A stretch of DNA of 64,000 bases from Pseudosulfitobacter koreensis (GCF_024733015.1 NZ_JANKJG010000010.1:1-64000); one strand, 5' to 3'; positions 37,663-46,493 are shown, counted from the stretch's first letter. Numbers and translations: made by a program. Notes: generated by a model from the letters alone, not told the origin.

Positions 37663-38541
37663 ATGGAATACGATATTCGACTGACCCTGTCGCACACCTA
37701 TCATTCCCCCGCCGGAAACGGGCGGCACGTGGTGCGCGTGGTGCCGCGTGCGCTGGGCGGGCGGCAACGGTTGAAGCTGTCGATGCTGACCATCACGCCC
37801 AGCCCGTCCGAGCAGTTCGACAGCGTCGATTTCTTCGGCAACCAGACGACGACATTTGTGCACGCGGATGTGCACAGCGAAATGGCGATCACCATGGCCT
37901 GCCGGATCGACGTGCAGGCGCCAGCACCCCTGCTGGATTTCCCGTTGACCGCAGAGCAACTGGCGGTCGAGCTGGCCGATGTGCGCGAGATGGGGCCGCT
38001 GTCGCCGACGCATTTCCTGGGCCCGTCGCCACGGCTGGTGGCGAACTCTGAAATCTCGGCCTTCGCCCGCGCGATCCGGCGCGATGGCGACAGCGTGGCC
38101 GACACCGTCATGCGGCTGGGCGAGGCGCTGCACGGGATCATGACCTTCGACGCGATGGCGACAACCGTCGACACCAATGCGGTCGATGCTTTCCGGCTTA
38201 AACGGGGTGTGTGCCAGGACTATAGCCACGTGATGATCCTTGCGCTGCGCGCGCTGGGTATCCCTGCGGGCTATGTCAGCGGCTATCTTCGCACCCTTCC
38301 ACCCAAGGGCGGCACCCGTCTGGAAGGGGCCGATGCGATGCACGCCTGGGTCAAGGCCTGGTGCGGTGCGGCGCTGGGCTGGGTGGAGTACGATCCCACC
38401 AACCGCTGCATCGTCGGCACCGATCATATCGTCGTGGGCTACGGGCGCGATTACGCCGACGTCAGCCCCGATATCGGCCATCTGCGATCTGCGGGGAACC
38501 AAACGACTTCGCAATCTGTTGACGTCAAGGTGGTCACATAG
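37663..38541 (+). CDS. Transglutaminase-like cysteine protease-fold protein
   Basis: 292 residues. An N-terminal beta domain (about 1-90) with the pattern YDIRLTLSHTYHSPA and a core transglutaminase domain carry the triad Cys184 (RGVCQDYSH), His227 (AMHAWVKAW) and Asp244 (YDPTN). Family members hydrolyse or transfer peptide/isopeptide bonds. Located 3 bp after the ATP-grasp/alpha-E gene. With a ligase and another transglutaminase alongside, it may trim or attach the peptide made by the system (inference). No signal peptide. Confidence 0.85.
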   Translation: MEYDIRLTLSHTYHSPAGNGRHVVRVVPRALGGRQRLKLSMLTITPSPSEQFDSVDFFGNQTTTFVHADVHSEMAITMACRIDVQAPAPLLDFPLTAEQLAVELADVREMGPLSPTHFLGPSPRLVANSEISAFARAIRRDGDSVADTVMRLGEALHGIMTFDAMATTVDTNAVDAFRLKRGVCQDYSHVMILALRALGIPAGYVSGYLRTLPPKGGTRLEGADAMHAWVKAWCGAALGWVEYDPTNRCIVGTDHIVVGYGRDYADVSPDIGHLRSAGNQTTSQSVDVKVVT

Positions 38542-38607
38542 CCCGCAGGATTGTCCTGCAGTCCGTGCTGCAAACCACGCCAGCCCCCAAAGAACGGAAC
38601 TTCACCG

Positions 38608-39585
38608 ATGCGTATCTATGCCTGCCCCGCATGCAAGGCCACGGCCTATTTCTCGAACCAGAGGTGCGTCTGCGGCGCGGCGCTGGTCTATGACCCCGAA
38701 GCCGACAGCTTTGTCCAAAACGGCACGCAATGCGCCAACCGTGGGCAGATCGGGTGCAACTGGGTGGCCGAGCAGGCCGAGACCGACCTCTGCCGGTCCT
38801 GTGCCATGACCGAGGTGGTGCCCGACATCGAACTGGGCGACAACCTGTCGCTCTGGGCGCGGTCCGAGGCGTCGAAGCGTTGGGTGCTTGCCACGCTGGG
38901 CCGCTGGGGCTGGTTCACCGATGCCGATACCGGGCCCAATCCGCGCTTTCATCTGCTGTCCGAAGATACCGCAGAGGGGCCCGCGCAGATCGTCATGGGC
39001 CACCAGAACGGACTGGTCACCATCAACCTGGCCGAAGCCGACCCGATCGAGGAGGTCCGCCGCCGCGAGGCATTGAGCGAGCGGCTGCGCACCATGACAG
39101 CGCACTTCCGCCACGAGATTGCGCACTTCCTGTTCGAGCGTCTGGCCGCCAGCCGCCCGGATTTCGTGGACCAGTTCACCGCAGTCTTCGGCGATCCGCA
39201 GGAAGACTACGGTGCCGCGCTGAAACGCCACTATGCCAAGGGGGCCTCGACCGACTGGAACAGCCGGTTCATCACCTCTTATGCGTCGGCCCACGCGCAT
39301 GAGGACTGGGCCGAAACCTCGGCGCATGTGATGCACCTGACAGACATGCTGGACAGCGCGGTCGAGGCGGGGCTGACCCTGCCGACGCTGAACAACCTGA
39401 AATACGATGCCTATGCCGAGACCAGCGCCGAGGCGCTGATCGAGACGGCGGGAGCCTATGGGCTGGCGCTGAACCACGTGAACCGGTCGATGGGGCAGGA
39501 CGACATCTATCCCTTCGTGCACAGCCGAGTTGTGCGCGACAAGCTGGTGCGCGCGCATGGCTGGCTGAGCGGGACGGGCACCTAG
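38608..39585 (+). CDS. Zinc-ribbon metallopeptidase-like protein
   Basis: 325 residues. An N-terminal double zinc ribbon (Cys6, Cys9, Cys20, Cys22, then Cys42, Cys50, Cys62, Cys65) is followed by a gluzincin-type HExxH motif, His169-Glu170-x-x-His173 (RHEIAHF), with a downstream HEDWAETSAH segment that could give the third metal ligand. Start 38608 begins exactly at the first ribbon. It lies 66 bp after the transglutaminase and is the last gene of the presumed locus. Its stop overlaps the convergent DUF1513 gene by 3-4 bp. A cytoplasmic protease acting on the locus product is a plausible role. Confidence 0.78.
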   Translation: MRIYACPACKATAYFSNQRCVCGAALVYDPEADSFVQNGTQCANRGQIGCNWVAEQAETDLCRSCAMTEVVPDIELGDNLSLWARSEASKRWVLATLGRWGWFTDADTGPNPRFHLLSEDTAEGPAQIVMGHQNGLVTINLAEADPIEEVRRREALSERLRTMTAHFRHEIAHFLFERLAASRPDFVDQFTAVFGDPQEDYGAALKRHYAKGASTDWNSRFITSYASAHAHEDWAETSAHVMHLTDMLDSAVEAGLTLPTLNNLKYDAYAETSAEALIETAGAYGLALNHVNRSMGQDDIYPFVHSRVVRDKLVRAHGWLSGTGT

Positions 39586-40646
39586 CCCCGCGGGGCGATC
39601 GCCACCAGGTGATTGTCATAGGCCAGCGATGCCGATTGCAGAGTCTGCGTGGCGGTGTCCGCGCGGATCACGTGGCCCAGTCCGGTTGTGGCCAACAGGC
39701 CGTGGTCAGCGGCGGCAACCCCGCAGATATCAGCCTCGGCCAACCGCTGCACCAGCGCGCCGCTGGTCGCATCGAACACTTCCAGCGTGCCGCCACGGGG
39801 CGAGGTGATGGCGACCTGCGCGCCATCGCCGGAAAAGGCGATGCTGCCCACATATCCATCCAGCGCCGAGGCATCGCCGAGCATCTGAAGGGGCGCACCT
39901 CGCCGGTGCAGCGCCACCAGCGCGGGCGCGCTTGCCACGTCGCCCTGCCACTGCATGCCGACCGCCACCAGCCCGTCGGCACGCACCGCGAGGTGACGGG
40001 TAGAGGCGTGGTGATGGGCGGGCGCGACGTTCTCAAGCAACGCGCCTGTCGCGCTCAGATAGGCCAGATTGGGCTGCATCGTCGACAGGTTCAGCTTCAG
40101 CCGCCCGCTGTCGGGATGCGTGTCGATGCCGCCATTGGCGACCACAAAACCGCCATCCGGCAGCAGCTTGATGTCATGCGGCCCGACCCCGCCCGAGGCA
40201 AATTCGCCGATGCGGGCGTAGCCCTTGGCCGCATCCCAGACGCCGATGCGCCCTTCGCCTGCGTCATAGTCGTTTTCGGTGGTAAACAGATAGTCACCGC
40301 TGGCGTCGAAGCTGCCGTGCCCGTAGAAATGCCGCCCCTCGGGGCTGTGCAGCTGTGCCAGCACCGCGCCATCGCGACAATCCAGCACCAGCGCAAACCG
40401 CCCCGGCCTGCGGGCAAAGGCGACGGCGATAGGCTGCGTCGGATGGGCGGCGGCGGCATGGCCACGGTCGGGCAGCGGGATGCGGAAACGTTCAACCCCT
40501 TCGCGGTCCAGCCCGGTCAGCACATAGCGGCCATCGGGCAGGCGCGCCGCGGACAGATAGGCGGGATTGCCCGCATCGGCCCATGTCGGCACCGGGGCAA
40601 GGCCGGTGGCCAGAAGCCCCGCAAGGAATTGGCGGCGGTTGGCCAT
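39582..40646 (-). CDS. DUF1513 periplasmic beta-propeller protein
   Basis: 354 residues. The N-terminus NRRQFLAGLLATGLAPVPTWA is a twin-arginine (Tat) signal, suggesting export after folding. The remainder has repeated beta-strand units (for example GHGSFDASGDYLFTTEND and VGPHDIKLLPDGGFVVANGG) consistent with a seven-bladed propeller. In known clusters DUF1513 travels with imelysins and the DUF1111 di-heme protein in iron-regulated operons, as it does here. It starts directly behind the imelysin stop. Molecular function not established. Confidence 0.8.
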   Translation of the reverse strand: MANRRQFLAGLLATGLAPVPTWADAGNPAYLSAARLPDGRYVLTGLDREGVERFRIPLPDRGHAAAAHPTQPIAVAFARRPGRFALVLDCRDGAVLAQLHSPEGRHFYGHGSFDASGDYLFTTENDYDAGEGRIGVWDAAKGYARIGEFASGGVGPHDIKLLPDGGFVVANGGIDTHPDSGRLKLNLSTMQPNLAYLSATGALLENVAPAHHHASTRHLAVRADGLVAVGMQWQGDVASAPALVALHRRGAPLQMLGDASALDGYVGSIAFSGDGAQVAITSPRGGTLEVFDATSGALVQRLAEADICGVAAADHGLLATTGLGHVIRADTATQTLQSASLAYDNHLVAIAPRG

Positions 40647-40647
40647 C

Positions 40648-41607
40648 TCAGTCCCCGTCCAGTGAATTGAAGCCCGCGATGACACCCAGTTGCGGCCCCA
40701 GCTTCATCGCCAGAAGATCTCGGATGCTGTCGATGTTCTGTTGCAGCACTTCCAGTTTCAGGCGGTTCTGCGGTTGGTCGACCAGGCTGAAATCAGGGCC
40801 GCCGTCGATCTGCGCGATCTCGTCTGCGCGGGTCAGGGCCATGTCGAACGCCGCGTCGATCTCGGACGCCAGGGCAGGATCTGCCGAGGTCAGCGCCAGC
40901 GCCAGTTCTTGCAGGCTGGTGAGTGAGACAACGACATTGTTCAGCGACCGACCGGAACGGCGCATTTCCGCGCGGGTGGCACGCGGGCGGTCATAGGTGC
41001 CGAGAGGGCGACCGATGCGGGTGTCTGATGCGAACTCGAGCCCGGTTTGCAGCGCTTTGTACAGCTCCTGCAGTGCCTCGGTGTCCGACTGGTAGGTGGC
41101 GTTCGACGCATTCCGCAGCAGATCGGCGTATCGGTCATTCCAGTCCTGCGCGATGGCCGTGGCGGTTGCGTGGGCATCATCTGCAAGGGCATGGATCAGG
41201 GCGCAGCGGGCCTTGTCCGCCGCAAAGGCGGGATCGAAAAGCAGATATTCCATCGCATAGACCCCGCGCCCCGCCACTGATGCGTCCGTAACGGCAGGGC
41301 TGTCATCGCTCAGAAGCGTGTTCAGCGCCTTCGGCGTGGCCCCGCGTGGATCGGGCCAATAGGCCAGCGCAAAGCCGCGATTGTCCATTTCGGTCGGGCC
41401 GAACCGCAGATGCGATACCGCCTGCCATGCGTCCGATGCCTGTGCCCAGGCCGCGACCGGCGCGCAGTCGTCCGATGCGGCCAGTGCGGCGGTGCTGTCG
41501 GTCAGGCGGGCGAAGCCGGGCAATATATGCTGGTCCAATGCTGCATCCACGCGCCCATCGGCAAGAGCGGGCATCGGCAGCAGGGCAAGAAGGATGGCAA
41601 GGCGCAT
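40648..41607 (-). CDS. Imelysin-family protein (M75-like), degenerate motif
   Basis: 319 residues with a short signal peptide (cleavage after PALA near residue 16), so periplasmic. The helical imelysin fold is recognisable: VAAWAQASDAWQAVSHLRFGP, then GRGVYAMEYLLFD where the family motif GxHxxE should be; the histidine is replaced by tyrosine. The start codon overlaps the di-heme protein stop by 1 bp. This is the second imelysin of the iron cluster. Loss of the His suggests a binding or accessory rather than metal-active role, though imelysins are not proven peptidases in any case. Confidence 0.78.
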   Translation of the reverse strand: MRLAILLALLPMPALADGRVDAALDQHILPGFARLTDSTAALAASDDCAPVAAWAQASDAWQAVSHLRFGPTEMDNRGFALAYWPDPRGATPKALNTLLSDDSPAVTDASVAGRGVYAMEYLLFDPAFAADKARCALIHALADDAHATATAIAQDWNDRYADLLRNASNATYQSDTEALQELYKALQTGLEFASDTRIGRPLGTYDRPRATRAEMRRSGRSLNNVVVSLTSLQELALALTSADPALASEIDAAFDMALTRADEIAQIDGGPDFSLVDQPQNRLKLEVLQQNIDSIRDLLAMKLGPQLGVIAGFNSLDGD

Positions 41608-43160
41608 CACAGGCTCTCCAGATAGGTCAAAAGGGCGTCGCGGTCGGGTTTTGGCATATCGACGACACGGTCGCGCGCGGCTTGCGCCTCGCCGCCATGC
41701 CACAGGATCGCCTCGAGCAGCGATCTTGCGCGGCCATCGTGCAGGAACATCGTATGCCCCGACACCTGCTGCGTCAGACCGATCCCCCAGAGCGGCGGCG
41801 TGCGCCATTCGGTGCCGTTCGCGACCGCCTCGGGCCGGTTGTCGGCGAGGCCGGGGCCCATGTCGTGCAACAGCATGTCGGTGTGCGGCCAGATCAGCTG
41901 AAAGCTTTGCTCGGGCTGGTCGTTCAGACGGTGCGTGACGAAAGACGGCTGGTGGCAACTGGCGCATCCGGTGTCGTGAAACACCTGCTTGCCACGCAGC
42001 ACTTGCGGGTCGCCCACATCGCGCCGCGCCGGAACGCCCAGGTTGCGCGAATAGAACACCACCAGATCCAGTCCCGCCTGATCAATCTCGAACCCGCGCT
42101 CGTCACCGTCGCCATGGGGCGCGTTGCGGCACGCATCCTGAATGGTCGAACATTCGCCAAAAGGGTCGGGGAACAGCGGGTTGGAGATGCCGATGTCACC
42201 AGCGAAAGCCCCGGCGCTTTGCTCCATCACCGTGGCCATGCCCGCCTTCAGGCCAAAGCGGCCCAGCATCGGGCGGTCGAATTCGCCGGACCATACGATG
42301 TTGGGGCGCCCCGATATGCCGTCGCCGTCGGCGTCGTCGGGGTCGGCCAGCGCCAGAATGTCGGCGGCGGGGATCGCCTCGAGCAGGCCCAGCCCGATCA
42401 TCTGCGGCGCCACGCGCGGCGACAGCATCGCCTCAGGGTGCAGCGGGCCATAGCCCAGATCGGCGGCGGTATAGGTCGGATCGCGCAGCGTCACCACGGT
42501 GCCATCGGCTAGCGTCACCGGGCGTTCCACATAATCGACTTGAAACCGGTATTCGGCGGGCAGGCCGGGCAATGCGAAATCCTGCAACTGCGTGCCATAG
42601 GTCGGGTCGGGGGCGGTGCCGAGATAATCCTGAATGTCGGCGATGCCCGCAGCTTCGTCCGGGATCGACACGCGCAGGAACATCGACACCGCGTTTTCCG
42701 CGCCTTCTTCGGGCGGGTGGCCGCGCCCGTCCTTGATGTGGCAGCGTTGGCACGACCGCGCATTGTAAAGCGGGCCCAAGCCATCGGAGGCCAGCGTGGA
42801 CGACGGCGACGACACCCAGATCTTGCGGAAGAGGCCGTTGCCGACCTTGAACTCAAGCTCTTGCTCGAACCCGATGTTGCCCGAGGGTTGCGAGAACGCA
42901 TCGGCATCGGGCTTGACCCGCACGGTCGCGGCGCCGCCGGACAGCTCTTCGAATTGCTGCGGTTTGGTGAAATCCTGCGGCGGGGCCACCACGGCTGCGA
43001 TGCGGGCCGCTTCGACGTCCGTGCGCGGGATGACGTCAAGATGCGGATCCTCCGAGACCGCCGCATAGCGGTCGGTCTGCGCCGTGGCGTGGGTCAGCGC
43101 GAACGCTCCGAAACTGGCTCCGAGACAGACCGCGACAAAGAGTGAACTTGTTTTCTGCAT
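41607..43160 (-). CDS. Di-heme oxidoreductase-family (DUF1111) cytochrome-like protein
   Basis: 517 residues with a signal peptide (to about residue 28, ATAQ). Two CxxCH haem-binding motifs are visible, CQRCH at about 140 and CASCH at about 405, in the thiol-oxidoreductase/DUF1111 arrangement distantly related to bacterial di-haem peroxidases. It is expected to be a periplasmic c-type haem protein. It forms an operon with the imelysin and DUF1513 genes downstream. In other bacteria this trio is iron-regulated and linked to iron uptake. ATG 43160 preferred over an upstream TTG. Confidence 0.84.
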   Translation of the reverse strand: MQKTSSLFVAVCLGASFGAFALTHATAQTDRYAAVSEDPHLDVIPRTDVEAARIAAVVAPPQDFTKPQQFEELSGGAATVRVKPDADAFSQPSGNIGFEQELEFKVGNGLFRKIWVSSPSSTLASDGLGPLYNARSCQRCHIKDGRGHPPEEGAENAVSMFLRVSIPDEAAGIADIQDYLGTAPDPTYGTQLQDFALPGLPAEYRFQVDYVERPVTLADGTVVTLRDPTYTAADLGYGPLHPEAMLSPRVAPQMIGLGLLEAIPAADILALADPDDADGDGISGRPNIVWSGEFDRPMLGRFGLKAGMATVMEQSAGAFAGDIGISNPLFPDPFGECSTIQDACRNAPHGDGDERGFEIDQAGLDLVVFYSRNLGVPARRDVGDPQVLRGKQVFHDTGCASCHQPSFVTHRLNDQPEQSFQLIWPHTDMLLHDMGPGLADNRPEAVANGTEWRTPPLWGIGLTQQVSGHTMFLHDGRARSLLEAILWHGGEAQAARDRVVDMPKPDRDALLTYLESL

Positions 43161-43230
43161 TAACCTGAGCAATATTGTCAGAAATTAGAGTCGTCCAGTG
43201 ATTAGTGACGGCCAACACACAGGTGTGACC

Positions 43231-43653
43231 ATGATAGCATCGCGCATTCAGCCTCTCTATGCCTTTGATACCGAACGAATGGAACCCGACCGGGCCACTT
43301 TGGCGGCGCTGCGGATTGCCGCATGCGGATGCCGCGCGTCTGCACGGATTGAGGTCGAGCAGGCCTGCGCGATGATCGACGCATCGCCGGACAAGGCGTT
43401 GCACACGCTCTTGGGGGCCTTGCCTGCCGCCTTTGGTCGCCCGACGCGGTTTTACCGGCTGGGCGAGAGCGAACTCAGCTTTGACGAGCGGTGGCTGCTG
43501 GCCGCAATTGATGCGGCGCGGCGGGCGGACAGCGATAGCCTTTATTTTCTGATCGCGCGCCGCGTTCCGGTTCATCTTCGCCGCTGGGTCGCTTTTTTGC
43601 TGCACAGTGTTGCAGCTACACTTGATTGCAATACATCATATCTAAACACATAG
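43231..43653 (+). CDS. Hypothetical protein upstream of dps
   Basis: 140 residues, no domain I recognise. It is rich in Ala and Arg, with four cysteines clustered as ACGC...ACAM (about 30-50) and one near the C-terminus. The C-terminal part (RVPVHLRRWVAFLLHSVAATLD) could be an amphipathic helix. It is divergent from the di-heme gene and ends 13 bp before dps, but the dps promoter probably lies within its 3' end. Start at 43231 is tentative; an in-frame start at 43198 is possible. Confidence 0.5.
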   Translation: MIASRIQPLYAFDTERMEPDRATLAALRIAACGCRASARIEVEQACAMIDASPDKALHTLLGALPAAFGRPTRFYRLGESELSFDERWLLAAIDAARRADSDSLYFLIARRVPVHLRRWVAFLLHSVAATLDCNTSYLNT

Positions 43654-43666
43654 AGGAGACCACGAT

Positions 43667-44137
43667 ATGGGACAGCCCGTTACAGAGATCAGCACCAGCG
43701 CCCGCGAAGCCATCGCCGAGGCGTTGAACCAGGCGGTTGCCGAAACCGCGGTCGCGACGATGCTTGCGCAGAACTTTCACTGGAACGTCAAGGGTATGGC
43801 CTTCGGCCCGCTGCACACGCTGTTCCAGACGCTGTACGAGGATCACTTTGTCGCACAGGACGATCTGGCCGAACGCATCCGCGCGCTGGACTGCCACGCC
43901 GAAGGGCAACTGGCCGGTATGCTGAAACGCTCGAAGATTTCCGAGCATGACGGTCACCAGTCCGACAAGGAAATGATCAAGATCCTGCTGGACGCACAGG
44001 AACAGTTGTCGGCGACGCTGTCGGGGCTGGAGCATGTGTCGGCCGAAAACGGCGATTCGCTGACCGAGGATCTGGCGATCGAGCGTGGCCGCACGCACGA
44101 GAAATTCGCCTGGATGCTGCGCGCCCATCTGGCGTAA
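43667..44137 (+). CDS. dps: Dps-family DNA-protection ferritin
   Basis: 156 residues of typical Dps length. The ferroxidase region is conserved: NFHWNVKGMAFGPLHTLFQTLYEDHFVAQDDLAERIRAL, in which the His and the later DxxxxxxD/E residues of the inter-subunit iron site are visible. Dps stores iron and detoxifies peroxide while binding DNA. An AGAGGAG ribosome site lies 8 bases upstream. A strong terminator follows. It sits inside what is elsewhere a contiguous imelysin/di-heme iron cluster, consistent with a common iron theme. Confidence 0.9.
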   Translation: MGQPVTEISTSAREAIAEALNQAVAETAVATMLAQNFHWNVKGMAFGPLHTLFQTLYEDHFVAQDDLAERIRALDCHAEGQLAGMLKRSKISEHDGHQSDKEMIKILLDAQEQLSATLSGLEHVSAENGDSLTEDLAIERGRTHEKFAWMLRAHLA

Positions 44138-44173
44138 GGCTGCGGCCCCGCATCGGGCCAAATCCACTGTTTG

Positions 44174-44204
44174 AAAGCCGCTGGCGATTGTCAGCGGCTT
44201 TTTT
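44174..44204 (+). terminator. Intrinsic terminator after dps
   Basis: A 10-bp stem AAAGCCGCTG/CAGCGGCTTT with an 8-nt loop is followed by TTT, 37 bp after the dps stop. Confidence 0.9.
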
Positions 44205-44331
44205 CGTGCGGGGAACCATTGTTTAGGGCGCGGTCAGGGCACTCATCTGACGTCACGTCAATTTGGGCTTACAGTAGCGAAAAACCGGTGTTCGCGCTAA
44301 GGTAGAATAATTGTTTAACTGGAGATTTCCC

Positions 44332-44712
44332 ATGAAATATATCAAATCTGCCTGCCTCGCCCTTGGGGTCGGCATGGCCGTTTTCGCCTTTGCACCCCAG
44401 GTGCAGGCTGACAGTTCCAACCAGGTCAAATTCAGAGGCAAGGTATCGCTGAAAGTGGGCCAAGCGGCAATTCTGCATGGCGCGCGTGGTGAGTATGGTC
44501 AATTGCCCAGCAAGAGCGACCTTGCTGAATCCAAGAGCAATCTGGATGCGAAGCTAAAAACGGGCCACATCGTGTTCGGCAAGGTCGGCGTTCGGCAAAG
44601 CGGCAGTTGCAATGGATGGACGCCGGTCTACGAGACGATCTTTGTCGCGGACCGGCCCGGCAGGGAAACCGTGAAGATCCATGGCGATACCGTGCGCATC
44701 ACGGTCAAGTAA
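44332..44712 (+). CDS. Small secreted protein of unknown function
   Basis: 126 residues. A Sec signal peptide (MKYIKSACLALGVGMAVFAFAPQVQA) ends near residue 26. The mature part is basic and strand-rich (VKFRGKVSLKVGQAAILHGARGEYG ... VKIHGDTVRITVK), reading like one small beta-sandwich, with a single cysteine. GGAG lies 7 bases before the ATG. Lysine-rich, with A/T-richer codons than its neighbours, it may have been acquired separately. No family recognised. Confidence 0.6.
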   Translation: MKYIKSACLALGVGMAVFAFAPQVQADSSNQVKFRGKVSLKVGQAAILHGARGEYGQLPSKSDLAESKSNLDAKLKTGHIVFGKVGVRQSGSCNGWTPVYETIFVADRPGRETVKIHGDTVRITVK

Positions 44713-44775
44713 GGTCAGCGGAAAAGCGCGCCGTCCTTGCCCTGATCAGCGAGGCGGCACGCGGCTTTCACCATG

Positions 44776-45027
44776 TCACCCTTCGGGCAACAATGGCACG
44801 GTCACGCCCTTGTTGCGGCACTTTTTCTCATAGACGGCAGGCCAGGCCTTGAACTTGCCCATCTGTGCCTGCTGCGCCATGACCAGTTGCACGAAGCCGT
44901 GCCGCTGGTCTTCTTTCTTCAGCGACTTGAACGCTTTTTTCTGCGGCTTGGTCATCGAACAGGCGATGCAGTGACCTTCGCGTTTGTATTTGCAGACGTC
45001 GATACAGGGGCTGGGCAGTTTTGGCAT
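44776..45027 (-). CDS. DUF1289 small cysteine-rich protein
   Basis: 83 residues. The N-terminal PSPCIDVCKYKREGHCIACSMT gives the four-cysteine DUF1289 signature (C-x3-C-x7-C-x2-C), probably a zinc or iron-sulfur site. A lysine-rich helix follows. Members of this family are common small proteins in alpha- and gammaproteobacteria; function unknown. Start taken at MPKLPSP, immediately before the motif. Confidence 0.8.
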   Translation of the reverse strand: MPKLPSPCIDVCKYKREGHCIACSMTKPQKKAFKSLKKEDQRHGFVQLVMAQQAQMGKFKAWPAVYEKKCRNKGVTVPLLPEG

Positions 45028-45095
45028 GGCGCTCTGGCTTTGCAAAAAGAGAAAATGGCAGGGCACCGCGATGCGCCCTGCCGGTTGGGCGGTGT

Positions 45096-46352
45096 TTATT
45101 CGAACACGGCGCCCGGATTGTCGAGGCTGTCCGACCCTTCGAAGGCGATGCCATCGACGCCAAGCGCGGCGACCACACGCTCGATCGACCGGGTCTGGTC
45201 GATCAGCGCATTGACGCCGCCCATCACCAGGTCTTCGCCCGCAGCGTTGCCTGCTTCCAGCATCTGGTCATAGGCAAATCCGGCCTCGGCTGCGGTCTTG
45301 ATCTGGCCCAGTTCGCGCATGGTGGTGCCCAGCTTCAGGCGCATTTCTGTGTCCAGCGCCGCGTCGGCCTCGGTCACCAGACCCGACAGCGACGCGCCCG
45401 ACACGGTCGAGCCGTCAACGCGGGTGTAGCTGCCAAGGTACACGTTCTGCACGCCCAGACCGTCGTAATAGTGGCTGTTGTGGGTGTTGTCGGAAAAACA
45501 GTCGTGCTCTTCTTCGGGGTCGTTCAGCATCAGGCCCAGACGCATCCGCTCGCCCGCCTGCTCGCCGTAGGACAGGCTGCCCATGCCCGTCAGCATGGCA
45601 GAGATGCCCGCGCCCTCGTCGGCCATCACGTTGGCGCGCGCGGCACCGTCATCGGCCCATTGCGCGGTCATCCATTCCAGGTCGGAGACCAGCAGGTCGG
45701 TCGCCGCTTTCAGATAGGCACCGCGCCGTTCGCAGTTGTCGTTGGTGCAGTCGTCGCCTGCCGCGTAATCGGTCCAGGGGCGGTCGCCCGCACCGGGCCC
45801 GTTGCCGTTCAAATCCTGCCCCCACAGCAGGAATTCGATGGCGTGATAGCCTGTGGCGACGTTCGCCTCGACGCCGTCCGCCTCTTGCAGGGTGCCTGAC
45901 AGCAGGGCGGGCGTGATCTCGGTCGCGTCGACCTCGGTGCCCGATAGGGTGAAGGTCGGATTGGCGATCACGTTCAGCGCCGCCGCCGCGTTTTCGTCCG
46001 TCGCCCCGCCATAGGCGTTGTCCACATAGTCGATCAGCCCCTCGTCCAGCGGCCAGGCGTTCACCTTGCCCTCCCAGTCGTCGACGATGGGGTTGCCGAA
46101 CCGGAACGCTTCGCTTTGCTGATAGGGCACGCGGGCGGCCTTCCATGCGGTACGTGCGGCGATCAGGTTGGTCTGCGACGGTTCGGCGATCAGCCTGTCG
46201 ACGGCCGCTTGCAGCGTTTGCGCGGTGGTCAGGCTGTCGCCATAAGTCGCAGCCGCGATATCGGCGTAGGTGGTCAGCACATCGGCGCGGGTATCGGCAA
46301 ACGAGGCGGTGGCCGCGAGGCAAAGCGCAGTCGTCGTAAACAGGCGTTTCAT
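45096..46352 (-). CDS. Imelysin-family protein with intact GxHxxE motif
   Basis: 418 residues. The signal peptide ends near residue 19 (ASFA-DT), giving a periplasmic protein. Gly168-Tyr-His170-Ala-Ile-Glu173 is the family GxHxxE motif, in the GYHAIEFLLWG context, and aromatic helices such as WKAARVPYQQSEAFRFG match the imelysin fold (IrpA/ICMP type). This is the full-length imelysin of the iron cluster; the shorter one is at 40648-41607. AAAGGA lies 6 bases upstream. The A/T-rich region before it probably holds an iron-regulated promoter, but I cannot name the box. Confidence 0.83.
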   Translation of the reverse strand: MKRLFTTTALCLAATASFADTRADVLTTYADIAAATYGDSLTTAQTLQAAVDRLIAEPSQTNLIAARTAWKAARVPYQQSEAFRFGNPIVDDWEGKVNAWPLDEGLIDYVDNAYGGATDENAAAALNVIANPTFTLSGTEVDATEITPALLSGTLQEADGVEANVATGYHAIEFLLWGQDLNGNGPGAGDRPWTDYAAGDDCTNDNCERRGAYLKAATDLLVSDLEWMTAQWADDGAARANVMADEGAGISAMLTGMGSLSYGEQAGERMRLGLMLNDPEEEHDCFSDNTHNSHYYDGLGVQNVYLGSYTRVDGSTVSGASLSGLVTEADAALDTEMRLKLGTTMRELGQIKTAAEAGFAYDQMLEAGNAAGEDLVMGGVNALIDQTRSIERVVAALGVDGIAFEGSDSLDNPGAVFE

Positions 46353-46493
46353 CATAGATCCTTTGGGCTCGGGAAAATCGGTGTCCGCATTGGGATGGCC
46401 CAGACGGGACCATGCAGGTGATGCCCGAAAGCTGACTAAATCGCTCGGAATTGTCAATCCCGATTAAAACACTTGGTTAGTGCCCGGTGCCCG

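Noticed and set aside
35170..38514. Antisense open frame of 1114 codons opposite the ATP-grasp and transglutaminase genes
   Set aside because: It mirrors high-GC coding sequence, is Arg/His/Gln-rich without recognisable motifs, and the plus-strand genes have clear domains and catalytic residues.
38545..38574. GCAGGA/TCCTGC hairpin between the transglutaminase and zinc-protease genes as a terminator
   Set aside because: Stem is only 6 bp and no T-run follows.
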